Positions 25,546 through 34,332 of a DNA stretch of 64,000 nucleotides are shown here, piece after piece. Location: positions 1-64,000 of the IMG/VR virus record IMGVR_UViG_3300017917_004390; one strand, written 5' to 3'. Source of the stretch: a virus. Below the pieces are notes generated by a model. It made no database searches and was not told the DNA's origin. It saw only the letters and a program-made list of their open reading frames with translations. Within the stretch, counting starts at the first letter, position 1. Every line of letters starts with the position of its first letter. Position numbers and translations under genes: made by a program.

Positions 25546-26501
25546 AATTTTTTAAATATATCTAATATACTATTTATTTCATTTTCTTCACTATACCTAC
25601 TAACAGTTTCATCATAAAATAGAAATAAATATTCTTCATCAATTTCTTCATCCATATAACGATTAACTAAGTCGTTTAATTGTTGAGCTAGTGCAACGTA
25701 ATCTCCATTTTCAACAAAAAAATCGACATAACGCCCTGCATATTCATATTTATTACCAATATTAATAAAACCTATAACGTGTGTATGACAAGCCATAGCT
25801 TCAAGTGGTAAAGTACCAAATCCAGCTATTTCATCTGTATAAAGACAAAACGTTGCTTTACCTAATTCTTTAGCAAATTCAGTTCTGGAAAGACCTTTAA
25901 CGTGTTTAAATTGAATATTTTTGTAAGGTGATAATACTTTAAAAAGTTTAATAGCTGAATTAACTTTCATTTCATTTTCTGGTCCTCTTGAAACTGAATA
26001 AAGAACTGTTAATTCCTTTTCTAAAGGCTTAAATATGGGCGATATAGACTGTCTATAATTGTAGATAGTAATATTAGGGTCAAATAGTTTTATATACTTT
26101 GTGATACCCTCTGAAACACTTATAACAGTATTTACACCATAATCACTCCATTTGGCACCATCTTTCATGGATGTTAAGATATAAATCCAACTTTGGGCTA
26201 AAATAACTTTCTTACATTTAACATATTTTAACTCCTCAGCTAAGGAACCAAAACCTTCTGGAATAACAAATATGTCATTTGGTTGAATAGTTGTTAAGAT
26301 ATTTTGTGTTAAGATTTTTTTAGGTAAATGTTGAATACTAAATTCCATCCAAGTAGGATTAAAATCAGCTTCATTTGGTTGTTTATTGTACAATAAAACA
26401 ACCTCATAACCATTATCACTAAGTATCTTAGCTTGTTTTAGTAAAACGCCCATACCTCCACTAGGGAGGTTCATGTTTGGGCAATAATAATATACTTTCA
26501 T
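25542..26501 (-). CDS. Glycosyltransferase, GT-B fold (GT4-like)
   Basis: A 319-residue protein. MKVYYYCPNMNLPSGGMGVL has the glycine-rich acceptor-side loop; GFGTLPLEAMACHTHVIGF is the GT4 donor-binding motif. It is a paralogue of the + strand gene at 13833..14909. It is the first gene of the glycosylation run and its start touches the end of the helicase gene (TAATG), so the run seems to be co-transcribed with replication genes. Confidence 0.75.
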   Translation of the reverse strand: MKVYYYCPNMNLPSGGMGVLLKQAKILSDNGYEVVLLYNKQPNEADFNPTWMEFSIQHLPKKILTQNILTTIQPNDIFVIPEGFGSLAEELKYVKCKKVILAQSWIYILTSMKDGAKWSDYGVNTVISVSEGITKYIKLFDPNITIYNYRQSISPIFKPLEKELTVLYSVSRGPENEMKVNSAIKLFKVLSPYKNIQFKHVKGLSRTEFAKELGKATFCLYTDEIAGFGTLPLEAMACHTHVIGFINIGNKYEYAGRYVDFFVENGDYVALAQQLNDLVNRYMDEEIDEEYLFLFYDETVSRYSEENEINSILDIFKKL

Positions 26502-27979
26502 TAAACTGCTGCGGCTATTGTTTCTCTTCTACTATTATTTGTTCTTTTAACAAAAGGTGTATTTTGTTGATAAGTTTTTTGATGTAATTCTTCTTCGGTT
26601 TTAGCGATAACCTTATCAAGGGTTTCATCTGACAAGTTCTTATCAAAAACATCGTTAGTATCTGATAAATCAACAGTCATTGTTTCCATATCAAATCTAG
26701 CACCATTGAAAATATGTCCTGATTTGGCGTAGTTACATTTCATAATTGAAAAATTTGCTAACCCGCTTTCTCTATCGGTAGCATCTCTACCAATACCGAT
26801 TACTAATTGAGATTTTTTAAGTTTAGCTACTGAACCACCACAATCTTGAAACTCTAATACTTTTTTATCATTAGAGGTTTTTTGTGCTTGGGTAGCAGTC
26901 CAACCTACAATATCAAGTTCAACAACAAGACTATGTAAAGCTTTCATTACATCAACCTGAGCATTCCAGATGTCATTATTATTTCGTTTATGTGATTCCA
27001 TTTCATCAACATAGTCAATAACAATCATATCAAATTTAAAACCGTAACTATTTTGTAGTTTTTCGATTTTATTTTTAAGTTTAGGCACTGTAAAACCTTC
27101 TGATGCAAATCGTTTAATAATTAACGCACCATTTTTCTTATCGACCTTTTCTTTATATTGAGCAACAAGTTTTTTAACTTCAGCTTTACGAGTTTTAAAT
27201 TCTTTACTTGGAATTTTACTCCATTTAATCATATTAAGTCTTTGAATATCACGAACTTCGTTTTCATCAAAAATAATATGAAGTACCTTTTTACCTTGGT
27301 CATAAGCACTACTAGCAATATAAGCTAATAAACTACTTTTACCAACACCTTGACCTGCAACGATTAAACCTAATTTTCCTTTTGGAACACCACCAATGAT
27401 ATCATCGATTTTCTTAATACCAGTTAGGATTGGGTCTTTTAGTTTATTTTCATAAACATCATCATCAATATCAAATACATTAACCCCTAAATCTTCATCT
27501 TCACCAATACTAATGATTTTTCTTAAATCATCTTGTAAATCATGTATTTTTTCAAGATTACCTGTAGAGATGATTTCATCAAACTTATTTTCTTTAAGAT
27601 TACTTAATTTTCTAGTTTGAATAAATTTAGTTACAGAAGATTTAACAAAATCTAAATCATTGTTTAATTCATTATTTTTAATTTTATTATTTTTAATAAA
27701 AATGTTCATTAATTTACTAATACACAGTTCTTTTTGTGCATCTGTTAATGTGTCAGAAGATTTAATAATTGCTTTTAAATTACTAATATCAGGTGTTTTT
27801 TTATACTGTTCACAATATTGTTTAATCTTAAAAAATAAGATTCTTAATATTTCATCTGAAAAAATATTAGTATCTAATTCTAATATTAGGTCAGATTTAA
27901 ACTCGGTTGAATATAATATTTGATGAATAAAATTGAATTGAAATTCACTTACATCAAATAATTTATTAATTTCAGACAT
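26501..27979 (-). CDS. 41: Replicative DNA helicase, DnaB/gp41-like
   Basis: A 492-residue RecA-fold hexameric helicase. The N-terminal ~165 residues are helical. GLIVAGQGVGKSSLLAYIAS gives Walker A at 209-216, VLHIIFDENEVRDIQRLNM the H1a-type Glu strand, MIVIDYVDEMESHK Walker B, and DIVGWTATQAQKTSNDK the motif 3/4 region (usually 'ia..QlnR'). The C-terminal TPFVKRTNNSRRETIAAAV tail is basic. It unwinds the leading edge of the replication fork with a primase not present in this window. Followed directly by glycosyltransferases and preceded by an unknown 201-residue gene. Confidence 0.85.
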   Translation of the reverse strand: MSEINKLFDVSEFQFNFIHQILYSTEFKSDLILELDTNIFSDEILRILFFKIKQYCEQYKKTPDISNLKAIIKSSDTLTDAQKELCISKLMNIFIKNNKIKNNELNNDLDFVKSSVTKFIQTRKLSNLKENKFDEIISTGNLEKIHDLQDDLRKIISIGEDEDLGVNVFDIDDDVYENKLKDPILTGIKKIDDIIGGVPKGKLGLIVAGQGVGKSSLLAYIASSAYDQGKKVLHIIFDENEVRDIQRLNMIKWSKIPSKEFKTRKAEVKKLVAQYKEKVDKKNGALIIKRFASEGFTVPKLKNKIEKLQNSYGFKFDMIVIDYVDEMESHKRNNNDIWNAQVDVMKALHSLVVELDIVGWTATQAQKTSNDKKVLEFQDCGGSVAKLKKSQLVIGIGRDATDRESGLANFSIMKCNYAKSGHIFNGARFDMETMTVDLSDTNDVFDKNLSDETLDKVIAKTEEELHQKTYQQNTPFVKRTNNSRRETIAAAV

Positions 27980-27982
27980 AAA

Positions 27983-28588
27983 TTATTTTAATAGTTTTGA
28001 TTTTTCTTCTTCGGATAAATTTCTAATGTCTTTGATTGAAAGGGAATGTTTATCAATTAATTCCTTTTCTGAAAAAATTTGGTTAATATCATTGTTTCTA
28101 AGTAAATTTTCAATAGATAAAACCATGTCATTATTATTACAAAGAAATTCATAACTATTAAAAGCCTCTGGATTTAAATTATTAACAACAGTTTCACGTT
28201 CAATAACGATATTATTGTTATTATAAATAACCATTTTAACAATATTTTCTTCTTTATTGTTAGATTTTTTGGTTATCTTATCATTTAAATATGAAAATCT
28301 TTCTGTTGTTTTTTTGTATTTTGGATTTAGCGGGTATCCAAGATATTCAAATGTAAGATTTTTACTTACAGTCGTAAGTGTTGTTTTAATTACATCACGA
28401 TATGTATGATATAATGTTTTTAGATTTAAATTATTACGTGTATTTTGATTATATGCTAAAGAATCAAAGATTCTTTCATATAAAACATGGTCTTTATATT
28501 TAACAAGAAATTTAAAGGGTGTTTTCAAGTCTCTTGTATTAATATAAGAGCTAGGATTTTCAGTTTCTAATACTAATGTATCGTTCAT
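27983..28588 (-). CDS. Protein of unknown function between helicase and exonuclease genes
   Basis: A 201-residue protein starting MNDTLVLETENPSSYINTRD. It has no motif I recognise; the C-terminal third is helical and charged (DIRNLSEEEKSKLLK). Its place next to the DnaB-like helicase would suit a helicase loader or replication accessory factor, but this is a positional guess with no sequence support. TATATTAG occurs ~35 bases before its ATG. Confidence 0.5.
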   Translation of the reverse strand: MNDTLVLETENPSSYINTRDLKTPFKFLVKYKDHVLYERIFDSLAYNQNTRNNLNLKTLYHTYRDVIKTTLTTVSKNLTFEYLGYPLNPKYKKTTERFSYLNDKITKKSNNKEENIVKMVIYNNNNIVIERETVVNNLNPEAFNSYEFLCNNNDMVLSIENLLRNNDINQIFSEKELIDKHSLSIKDIRNLSEEEKSKLLK

Positions 28589-28621
28589 TTATTTAATTTT
28601 AGTTAGTTAAACATTCTTTTA

Positions 28622-28629
28622 CTAATATA
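28622..28629 (-). promoter_or_regulatory. Putative promoter element TATATTAG
   Basis: Sits in the 43-base gap upstream of the gene starting at 28588. Same octamer as in front of several other non-virion genes. Confidence 0.3.
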
Positions 28630-28631
28630 AC

Positions 28632-29687
28632 CTATTTTTTTGGATTCTCTACTAAAATATGTGTAAAAAATGGTCGTACAAATTCTGTAAATCCTCCAGT
28701 ATTCAAATAATGTTTGAAAAATTCATCCTCATTCATTAATTTAATTAAATTTTTACTACCCCTACCTTCAGGGTCTAATTTTGTTTGAGTATACATCTCA
28801 ATTAATTCTTCTGTATCATCCTCTACTATAGGATTTAATAGGTTGACAATAGATTTATTCCTTTCATAACCTTCAATACCTAATTTTTTATTATCAAATA
28901 CACCATCTACTATGTTTTCTAATACTTTATAAGGTTTTTTCTTATTTTTTACACGTTCTTCATTAATACTTTTAGCTTTATCAATTACATATTGATAATC
29001 AATGGTTGTAGTTTTAAATTCAGGAAAATATTTATATAATGTTTCATCACCTAAGCCAGTTATACCGGGTATTTCATCTGAATTATCACCTAATAATATT
29101 TTATAAAGCGTAGAATTAGTATAATGATACTTAAATAAAAGATAAAAACTATGTTTATCAATTGTTAAAGGAGGTTCAACTTTAACTAATTTAATATAAA
29201 CATTATCATAGTTAACTAATTGACACATATCTCTATCATTAGTTAATATAATTATTTTTTCTGATTCGTGATAATTCTTACAATATACAGCTATTAAATC
29301 ATCACCTTCAATTTTTGGTTGTTCAAATTGTCTAATAAATAATTCTTCAAGGTATTGTTGTATTCGAATTTTTTGATATAGCTCAGATTCTTTCTCTCTT
29401 TCAAAATATTTAATTTCAGCCTCAGATAGTTCAATTTTTCTATACCAATCTTTATTTTTTCTATTAGATTTATAACCTTCATATAAATCATATTTATATT
29501 TACCAGAATTTTCACCATCCCAAAAAACTACAATTTTGGTTGGTTTAATTTCCTTTGCATATTTTCTTAATTTCATCATAAACATAAAAACAGCGGTTAT
29601 GTCTCTTCCACCAGACATAACCCTATTTTTACTGCTTAAAGAATTTTTAAATAGATAGGAACCGTCTACTACTAAGGTTTTATTCAT
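28632..29687 (-). CDS. 5'-3' exonuclease / flap endonuclease (RNase H of T4 type)
   Basis: A 351-residue PIN/FEN-family nuclease. Metal-binding residues are seen in LVVDGSYLFKNSL, VVFWDGENSGKYKYDLYEGY (then KSNRK), KIEGDDLIAVY, and IILTNDRDMCQLV. The helix-hairpin-helix region reads LGDNSDEIPGITGLGDETLY. T4 RNase H and T5 D15 proteins share all of these. It would remove RNA primers and process 5' flaps at the fork. It overlaps the recombinase gene by 8 bases. Confidence 0.85.
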   Translation of the reverse strand: MNKTLVVDGSYLFKNSLSSKNRVMSGGRDITAVFMFMMKLRKYAKEIKPTKIVVFWDGENSGKYKYDLYEGYKSNRKNKDWYRKIELSEAEIKYFEREKESELYQKIRIQQYLEELFIRQFEQPKIEGDDLIAVYCKNYHESEKIIILTNDRDMCQLVNYDNVYIKLVKVEPPLTIDKHSFYLLFKYHYTNSTLYKILLGDNSDEIPGITGLGDETLYKYFPEFKTTTIDYQYVIDKAKSINEERVKNKKKPYKVLENIVDGVFDNKKLGIEGYERNKSIVNLLNPIVEDDTEELIEMYTQTKLDPEGRGSKNLIKLMNEDEFFKHYLNTGGFTEFVRPFFTHILVENPKK

Positions 29688-30747
29688 TATCTTCAGGTTC
29701 AGTTAATAAAACATCATCATCACCATCTTCAATATCAAATTCAAGTTTTTCATCAGCTGTTCCACCTAAAACTTGCATAAAATAATCTAAGTTTTTCTTT
29801 AGGTAAGCATCAATTTCTTTTTTATCATCTTTAATATAACCATCTGGAACTACAATTAATTTACCTGATAACGAAAGTCCAGTAACGTGATTTTTATCAA
29901 CAGCTACACTAACTCTACTACCGTAAGTAATAGTTTTACTACCCTTTTTAACTGTAATTTTATTTAAACCAGCGTTAGCAATATTTCCAAATTGAATTAC
30001 AAAAATTGAATCGTAATATTGGGTTGTTCCACCTTTTGGTTGCATTTTTGGTTTACCCATTGGGTTATCAGGTTTAGCAACCCAAACTTTGTTTACGCAA
30101 ATCAATGAATTAGTATATTCAGAGGTACTTCTTCTTGAAGCGGTAATTCTTTGGTTAACCGAACCACCGAATTGTGTTGACATCGCACCAGCATTCCACT
30201 CATTATTTGATTTACCTTTTTCAACAGACATTAAACAAGGTACTGAACCTACTGAATCCCAAAAGAAATCTAAATCATATGGTAGTTTACCTTTTTCTTG
30301 GTCATCTAATAATCTATTAATGAATTGAGCTACATCTTCAATAGTTTTCAATGTTGATTTATCAACATAAATAAAATTACCTTCATAATTAACTTCACCA
30401 GTTGTTTCATCAACTACCTCATCATATTGAACACCTAGCATTTTAGCGTGTCCCCAAGACCATTTCATCTCAGTAATAATAAATACGGGTAATCTACCTC
30501 TTCTTTGTGAATCAGCAGCCGCTAATAACATTGCGGTTGATTTTGATGTGTTTGAATGTCCCATTAATACGGTTACACCACCAATAGGTATCCCCGGTAC
30601 ACCAGTTAATTCTTTAAATGCTGAACCTAATTCAAACCATTCAACAGGTTTAAATGATGTATTATCTACATTAGTTTTCTTTTTATAATCAGATAATGAA
30701 AATGTTTTCTTTTTTAATGTTGGTTCTTTAGTAAATGTTGAAGCCAT
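29680..30747 (-). CDS. uvsX: UvsX-type RecA recombinase
   Basis: A 355-residue recombinase. VTVLMGHSNTSKSTAMLLAA is Walker A (GHSNTSKST); PVFIITEMKWSWGHAKM supplies the catalytic Glu; DLDFFWDSVGSVPC is Walker B; SLICVNKVWVAKPDNP resembles the DNA-binding L2 entry. The C-terminus is acidic (DIEDGDDDVLLTEPEDNE), as in UvsX and RecA. A GTG at 30771 in frame would lie inside the terminator hairpin and add eight residues, so the ATG at 30747 (MASTFTKEP) is preferred. It catalyses strand exchange with the SSB encoded just upstream. Confidence 0.85.
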   Translation of the reverse strand: MASTFTKEPTLKKKTFSLSDYKKKTNVDNTSFKPVEWFELGSAFKELTGVPGIPIGGVTVLMGHSNTSKSTAMLLAAADSQRRGRLPVFIITEMKWSWGHAKMLGVQYDEVVDETTGEVNYEGNFIYVDKSTLKTIEDVAQFINRLLDDQEKGKLPYDLDFFWDSVGSVPCLMSVEKGKSNNEWNAGAMSTQFGGSVNQRITASRRSTSEYTNSLICVNKVWVAKPDNPMGKPKMQPKGGTTQYYDSIFVIQFGNIANAGLNKITVKKGSKTITYGSRVSVAVDKNHVTGLSLSGKLIVVPDGYIKDDKKEIDAYLKKNLDYFMQVLGGTADEKLEFDIEDGDDDVLLTEPEDNE

Positions 30748-30760
30748 AATATATGGGTAT

Positions 30761-30798
30761 AAAAAATCCACCCACTAACATTAGTGGTTAATGGGTGG
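30761..30798 (-). terminator. Rho-independent terminator between SSB and uvsX genes
   Basis: On the - strand CCACCCATTAAC pairs with GTTAGTGGGTGG (12 bp, one G-T pair, 7-base loop; bases 30768-30798) and is followed by a T-run at 30761-30766. It should limit read-through from the abundant SSB transcript into the recombinase gene. Confidence 0.85.
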
Positions 30799-30815
30799 TT
30801 ATAAAATTATTTTGT

Positions 30816-31688
30816 TTAGAACGGTAAATCGTCGTCCTCTAATGGTTTAGTAGTATTTTCTTCAAATGTAGAAGGGGGTACAAAACTAGCTGAATTTGAA
30901 TAAGCTCCGTGAATATCGTCGTCATCATCTTCATCATCTACGCTAGGTGCTGAGGAAGTGTATTGAGGTATTGAATTTTTATCAATACTGTATTGATTAT
31001 GAAATTGTTTAAGGTAATCATTAATTTTATTAATCATCTCAATAAAAAACGTTTGTTGTTTCTTAGTTTTATTGATTTCATTACCTTCTTCATCCGTTTC
31101 AAACGCCTTAGGGATTTCAGTAATTTTATAACCCCAATCAAATTTAGTATTTTCTTCTTTATATACACCATAATTTTTAGAATTAGCTACCCAATTAGCA
31201 GCATTTCTAACATACAATGCTATATTCTTTTTCTTAGGGTCTTTTTCATTATCACTTACATAGAAGTAGAATTTTAAATAACCAAAAGGTTTATTATCTT
31301 TTACATGACCATAAAATGAATTTAGAATACTAAACAACATTGGTTGTACAGATTTCTTTTGTGTAATAAAATCCATATCAAGTTGATAATTATTATCAGC
31401 ATCATCAACTAATACAAATTGTACTAATGGTTTAGGTTGTTTTTGACCATTTACTTCAATAAAATTATCAGCTTTATATTTAATTTCTTTCAGATAAGCG
31501 TATAAAACTAATGGGTTACCATTTTTATCTAATAATTTTTTATTTACCCATGTGCCATCAGATGTTCTTTCTGATGTTTCAAAATATTTACCTATAATAG
31601 GTGATTTTCTGTCGTCAGGTACAGCATACTTACTTTTAACTTTAATGTACGTTGTTTTTTTGTAATCGGATGTTGCTTCAAATCCCAT
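30816..31688 (-). CDS. 32: Single-stranded DNA-binding protein (gp32-like) with bacterial-type tail
   Basis: A 290-residue protein. The core (residues ~20-220) has OB-fold-like strands around PLVQFVLVDDADNNYQLDM and GYLKFYFYVSDNEKDPK. The zinc-binding CxxC/H set of T4 gp32 is absent. The linker is acidic (DDEDDDDDIHGAY) and the last residues are EDDDLPF, like the DDDIPF tip of bacterial SSB that recruits partner proteins. Order SSB-uvsX matches T4-like recombination modules. Assignment rests on tail, fold impression and context. Confidence 0.7.
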   Translation of the reverse strand: MGFEATSDYKKTTYIKVKSKYAVPDDRKSPIIGKYFETSERTSDGTWVNKKLLDKNGNPLVLYAYLKEIKYKADNFIEVNGQKQPKPLVQFVLVDDADNNYQLDMDFITQKKSVQPMLFSILNSFYGHVKDNKPFGYLKFYFYVSDNEKDPKKKNIALYVRNAANWVANSKNYGVYKEENTKFDWGYKITEIPKAFETDEEGNEINKTKKQQTFFIEMINKINDYLKQFHNQYSIDKNSIPQYTSSAPSVDDEDDDDDIHGAYSNSASFVPPSTFEENTTKPLEDDDLPF

Positions 31689-31729
31689 GTTAATTTTTTT
31701 TTAATGTTAAAAATTTATTTTACGTTAAA

Positions 31730-31737
31730 CTAATATA
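31730..31737 (-). promoter_or_regulatory. Putative promoter element TATATTAG
   Basis: Upstream of the SSB gene (ATG at 31688), within an intergenic region of 77 bases. Confidence 0.35.
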
Positions 31738-31744
31738 ATGTTTA

Positions 31745-31758
31745 TTTATTATAAATAG
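31745..31758 (-). promoter_or_regulatory. Putative late-promoter element CTATTTATAATAAA
   Basis: Exact copy of the recurrent element, 57 bases before the SSB ATG. With the TATATTAG element just downstream, the SSB gene may have two promoters. Confidence 0.35.
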
Positions 31759-31765
31759 TATATTT

Positions 31766-33184
31766 TTATTCTATAATTTTAAAATTTGTTTTATTCGTAT
31801 CACCAATTAAATTATTAAATTCATCATAAAATCCAGCTTCAATAGTATAAAAATTTGGTATAAACCATTTTAAGTCTATAATATCATAAAAAGTATCATT
31901 TAATTTATTAGCAAGAGTCAAGGGTATTACATCTATTTGTTGAGTACCTTGTCTAACATATATTTTATATTTAAGATTTACTTTTAAATTTGTATATATT
32001 TTATTCTCATTTAAAAATTTTGAATTAAAAATTACTTTTTTAATTGAATCATTTCTTAAAACATCATTACTTTTAATACCATTAATACTAATATGAGTTT
32101 TAATACTACTATAATCAAATTCATCCTGATACTCCAATAAAGTGAATGAATTGGTTTGGTTTTTTAACTTGTTATTAATATTAAAATACCAAACATCATT
32201 ATAATTTTGATTTATTTCATAAATATCTGAATCAAAATTAACATCAATATAATAAGTTGAATTAAATTGTTTTTTTATGTTTTCAGTTATTGTTAAAGAT
32301 GTAGTAACAGTAGTTAAAGTTAATGAACTTACAACTTGGTATGTTAAACTTGATATAGTTTGAACTATTTCACCGTTTTGATTTAAGATTTCAACTCTAT
32401 CAACATTTGTTATCGGTTTTGAATAATTAAAAACTAATTTACTATTTGTATCAGAATATAAGTGGCACCTATCATCAATAATTGAGTTATCATATACTGT
32501 TTCAAGATAAGGTTCAAAAAAAGTATAAGTGTATTTACTAAAAAAACTAACTGTATTTCTTACTTGGTCTAATATATTTTCAGTTGAACTACTATATGCG
32601 ATACCAAAACCACTAGTAGTTCCAGCTGAAAATAATATACTATTTATTTTTTCAGTTATATCTAAATCTATATTTTCATTACCAATAACAAATCTTTGTG
32701 TATTTAAGATTGTTAAACCTGTTGATGTATTATCATAACAACCATTAATAGACCAAGGCTGATTATTTTTTCTATTAAACCAGTTTGGTGCTGTTTTATT
32801 AATATTTAAACTAATATTGTCAGTATAAATATAATCATATCCAGTACCTTCATCAAATTCCTCTGGAGATTCAAAAAGTATTAAATCAAAACCAGAAGAA
32901 CGTCTGGATTTAATCATATTAGTACCAATAAGTTCATCGTTAAGATTAATTACGTTTGTAAATTTTAATTTATGAGATAAAATTTTATTATTAGTTATTT
33001 CACCACTATTAATTTTTTCTATTAAAGGGTTTAAATCTATATTAAATAAATATCTACTAACATTAGTACTTGAACTAACAATTGAACCACCATAACTTAA
33101 CTCAATTACTGGGTTTCTACTATTATTAGAATATGAATTTTGTATAATGGTTGCTTGTTTATCAAAATAACTTCTGTGAATCAT
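31766..33184 (-). CDS. Virion protein, DNRLRE-like N-terminal region
   Basis: A 472-residue beta-rich protein. The opening DKQATIIQNSYSNNSRNPVI, then ELSYGG and SRYLFNIDLN resembles DNRLRE-type domains ('aTi......N.....l.lg.......r.yl.Fdl'), found in secreted and phage structural proteins. The rest is Ser/Thr/Asn-rich with Ig-like strands. A CTATTTATATAAAA element before the ATG fits a late gene. Likely a decoration or fibre component; uncertain. Confidence 0.5.
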   Translation of the reverse strand: MIHRSYFDKQATIIQNSYSNNSRNPVIELSYGGSIVSSSTNVSRYLFNIDLNPLIEKINSGEITNNKILSHKLKFTNVINLNDELIGTNMIKSRRSSGFDLILFESPEEFDEGTGYDYIYTDNISLNINKTAPNWFNRKNNQPWSINGCYDNTSTGLTILNTQRFVIGNENIDLDITEKINSILFSAGTTSGFGIAYSSSTENILDQVRNTVSFFSKYTYTFFEPYLETVYDNSIIDDRCHLYSDTNSKLVFNYSKPITNVDRVEILNQNGEIVQTISSLTYQVVSSLTLTTVTTSLTITENIKKQFNSTYYIDVNFDSDIYEINQNYNDVWYFNINNKLKNQTNSFTLLEYQDEFDYSSIKTHISINGIKSNDVLRNDSIKKVIFNSKFLNENKIYTNLKVNLKYKIYVRQGTQQIDVIPLTLANKLNDTFYDIIDLKWFIPNFYTIEAGFYDEFNNLIGDTNKTNFKIIE

Positions 33185-33195
33185 TTATGTTTCTA

Positions 33196-33209
33196 TTTTA
33201 TATAAATAG
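33196..33209 (-). promoter_or_regulatory. Putative late-promoter element CTATTTATATAAAA
   Basis: Occupies the 25-base gap in front of the 472-residue virion gene. Confidence 0.35.
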
Positions 33210-33476
33210 TTAAGAAGTTGTTTTAATGAAGTCAAATTTTTTAATAGCACCTTTAATTGTGGGTGATTTCGCCCATGCTCTATGTGTATTAGATATATAC
33301 CAAATTTTACCTTCCGTATCTGTTGATTTCCAAATAGCTATATCATTATCACTCCAAACAGCACCTCTTTCTTTACATATTTTTTTTTCATCATCAGTGA
33401 GTGCAATTTGATGTTTTCTGAATCGTTTTAAAGTGTTTTTTCTTTTATGTTCTAGTAAAAGTGTTCTTAAAAACAT
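33210..33476 (-). CDS. Small basic protein, function unknown
   Basis: An 88-residue protein. The C-terminal half, AVWSDNDIAIWKSTDTEGK, then IWYISNTHRAWAKSPTIKGA, has a Trp-rich pattern that looks like a compact beta domain. The N-terminal third is strongly basic (LEHKRKNTLKRFRKHQ). It overlaps the start of neither neighbour by more than one base. No family recognised. Confidence 0.5.
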   Translation of the reverse strand: MFLRTLLLEHKRKNTLKRFRKHQIALTDDEKKICKERGAVWSDNDIAIWKSTDTEGKIWYISNTHRAWAKSPTIKGAIKKFDFIKTTS

Positions 33477-34111
33477 TATAACATATTTTTTATATCATTA
33501 TCAGTTAATTGTCTTCCAATGGTATTATTCTGACCCTTTTGATTCTCATGATATTGAGGTGAATTATAATAGATATTAGGGTTTTCAGCTGAAACTCCAT
33601 TTCTCTTTAAATAGTTTGACCAGTATTCATCAGGTGTTAACCCACCACTAATTTTAACCATTGTATTAAGTTGTTCAATAGGTAGTGGAGGTTCAAGTTT
33701 TTCAACTCTTTTTTCAAGATTATCAACCTTAGGTTCAATAACTTGTTGGATTGAATCAATTTCCATTTTATTATCTTTAACTACATTAGTTAAACGATTT
33801 ACAAAATCAAAAAGTTGGTCAATTTTATTTGACTGTGTTTTTAATAAACTAACTGTAAGAGCATCAACATCATCATCCTTTTTTTCAATTTCAACATCAG
33901 TTTTATTTTCAATTGGCTCAGGAACAACTTGTTCGTTTTCAGTTTCATCTTCTACTGTTGATTCATCACCCATAGCTTTATTAAGATTACTAATAATCTT
34001 TTTATCAAGTTCTTCATTATCAAAGTCATCAGGTTTCTGATTAACTCCACTTTTTATTTGAAATTCAAAAAGGTAATTAAATTTGTCAATATCTGTTAGT
34101 TTTTTTTTCAT
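33476..34111 (-). CDS. Acidic coiled-coil protein, function unknown
   Basis: A 211-residue protein. Residues ~55-85 are very acidic (TVEDETENEQVVPEPIE), followed by a coiled coil at ~90-145 (LLKTQSNKIDQLFDFVNRL ... VDNLEKRVEKLE). The C-terminal part includes GLTPDEYWSNYLKRNG. Such layouts occur in virion scaffolds and assembly factors, but I cannot assign it. A TATAAATA core lies about 25 bases upstream of its ATG. Confidence 0.5.
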   Translation of the reverse strand: MKKKLTDIDKFNYLFEFQIKSGVNQKPDDFDNEELDKKIISNLNKAMGDESTVEDETENEQVVPEPIENKTDVEIEKKDDDVDALTVSLLKTQSNKIDQLFDFVNRLTNVVKDNKMEIDSIQQVIEPKVDNLEKRVEKLEPPLPIEQLNTMVKISGGLTPDEYWSNYLKRNGVSAENPNIYYNSPQYHENQKGQNNTIGRQLTDNDIKNML

Positions 34112-34134
34112 CTATAATAATGTTATTATTAATA

Positions 34135-34308
34135 TTATTTATAGTATACTTCTTTTAGTAATTGACGACCATCACTAGTGACCATTTTTTTGTCTAATAA
34201 TTCATATCGTTCAATCAACCCATCTTTTTCAGTAATTATAACCTGCTCGTCATCAATATTTAGAGCCTGTTTTAATTTTTTTTCCATTTCTTTATCTTTA
34301 GGTTCCAT
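34135..34308 (-). CDS. Small protein of 57 residues, function unknown
   Basis: Reads MEPKDKEMEKKLKQALNIDD, then EQVIITEKDGLIERYELLDK and ends DGRQLLKEVYYK. It is charged and helical with a beta-like centre. ATG at 34308 follows a CTATTTAATATAAA leader and the frame fills almost the whole gap between two larger genes, which supports it being real. The TATAAATA of the next gene's promoter lies inside its last codons. Confidence 0.6.
   Translation of the reverse strand: MEPKDKEMEKKLKQALNIDDEQVIITEKDGLIERYELLDKKMVTSDGRQLLKEVYYK
34136..34143 (-). promoter_or_regulatory. Putative late promoter core TATAAATA
   Basis: On the - strand TATAAATA lies 25-32 bases upstream of the ATG at 34111. It matches the T4 late -10 core exactly. 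Confidence 0.4.
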
Positions 34309-34315
34309 AACTATT

Positions 34316-34329
34316 TTTATATTAAATAG
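34316..34329 (-). promoter_or_regulatory. Putative late-promoter element CTATTTAATATAAA
   Basis: Same 14 bases as at 7640-7653, here 8-21 bases before the ATG of the 57-residue gene. Confidence 0.4.
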
Positions 34330-34332
34330 TTA

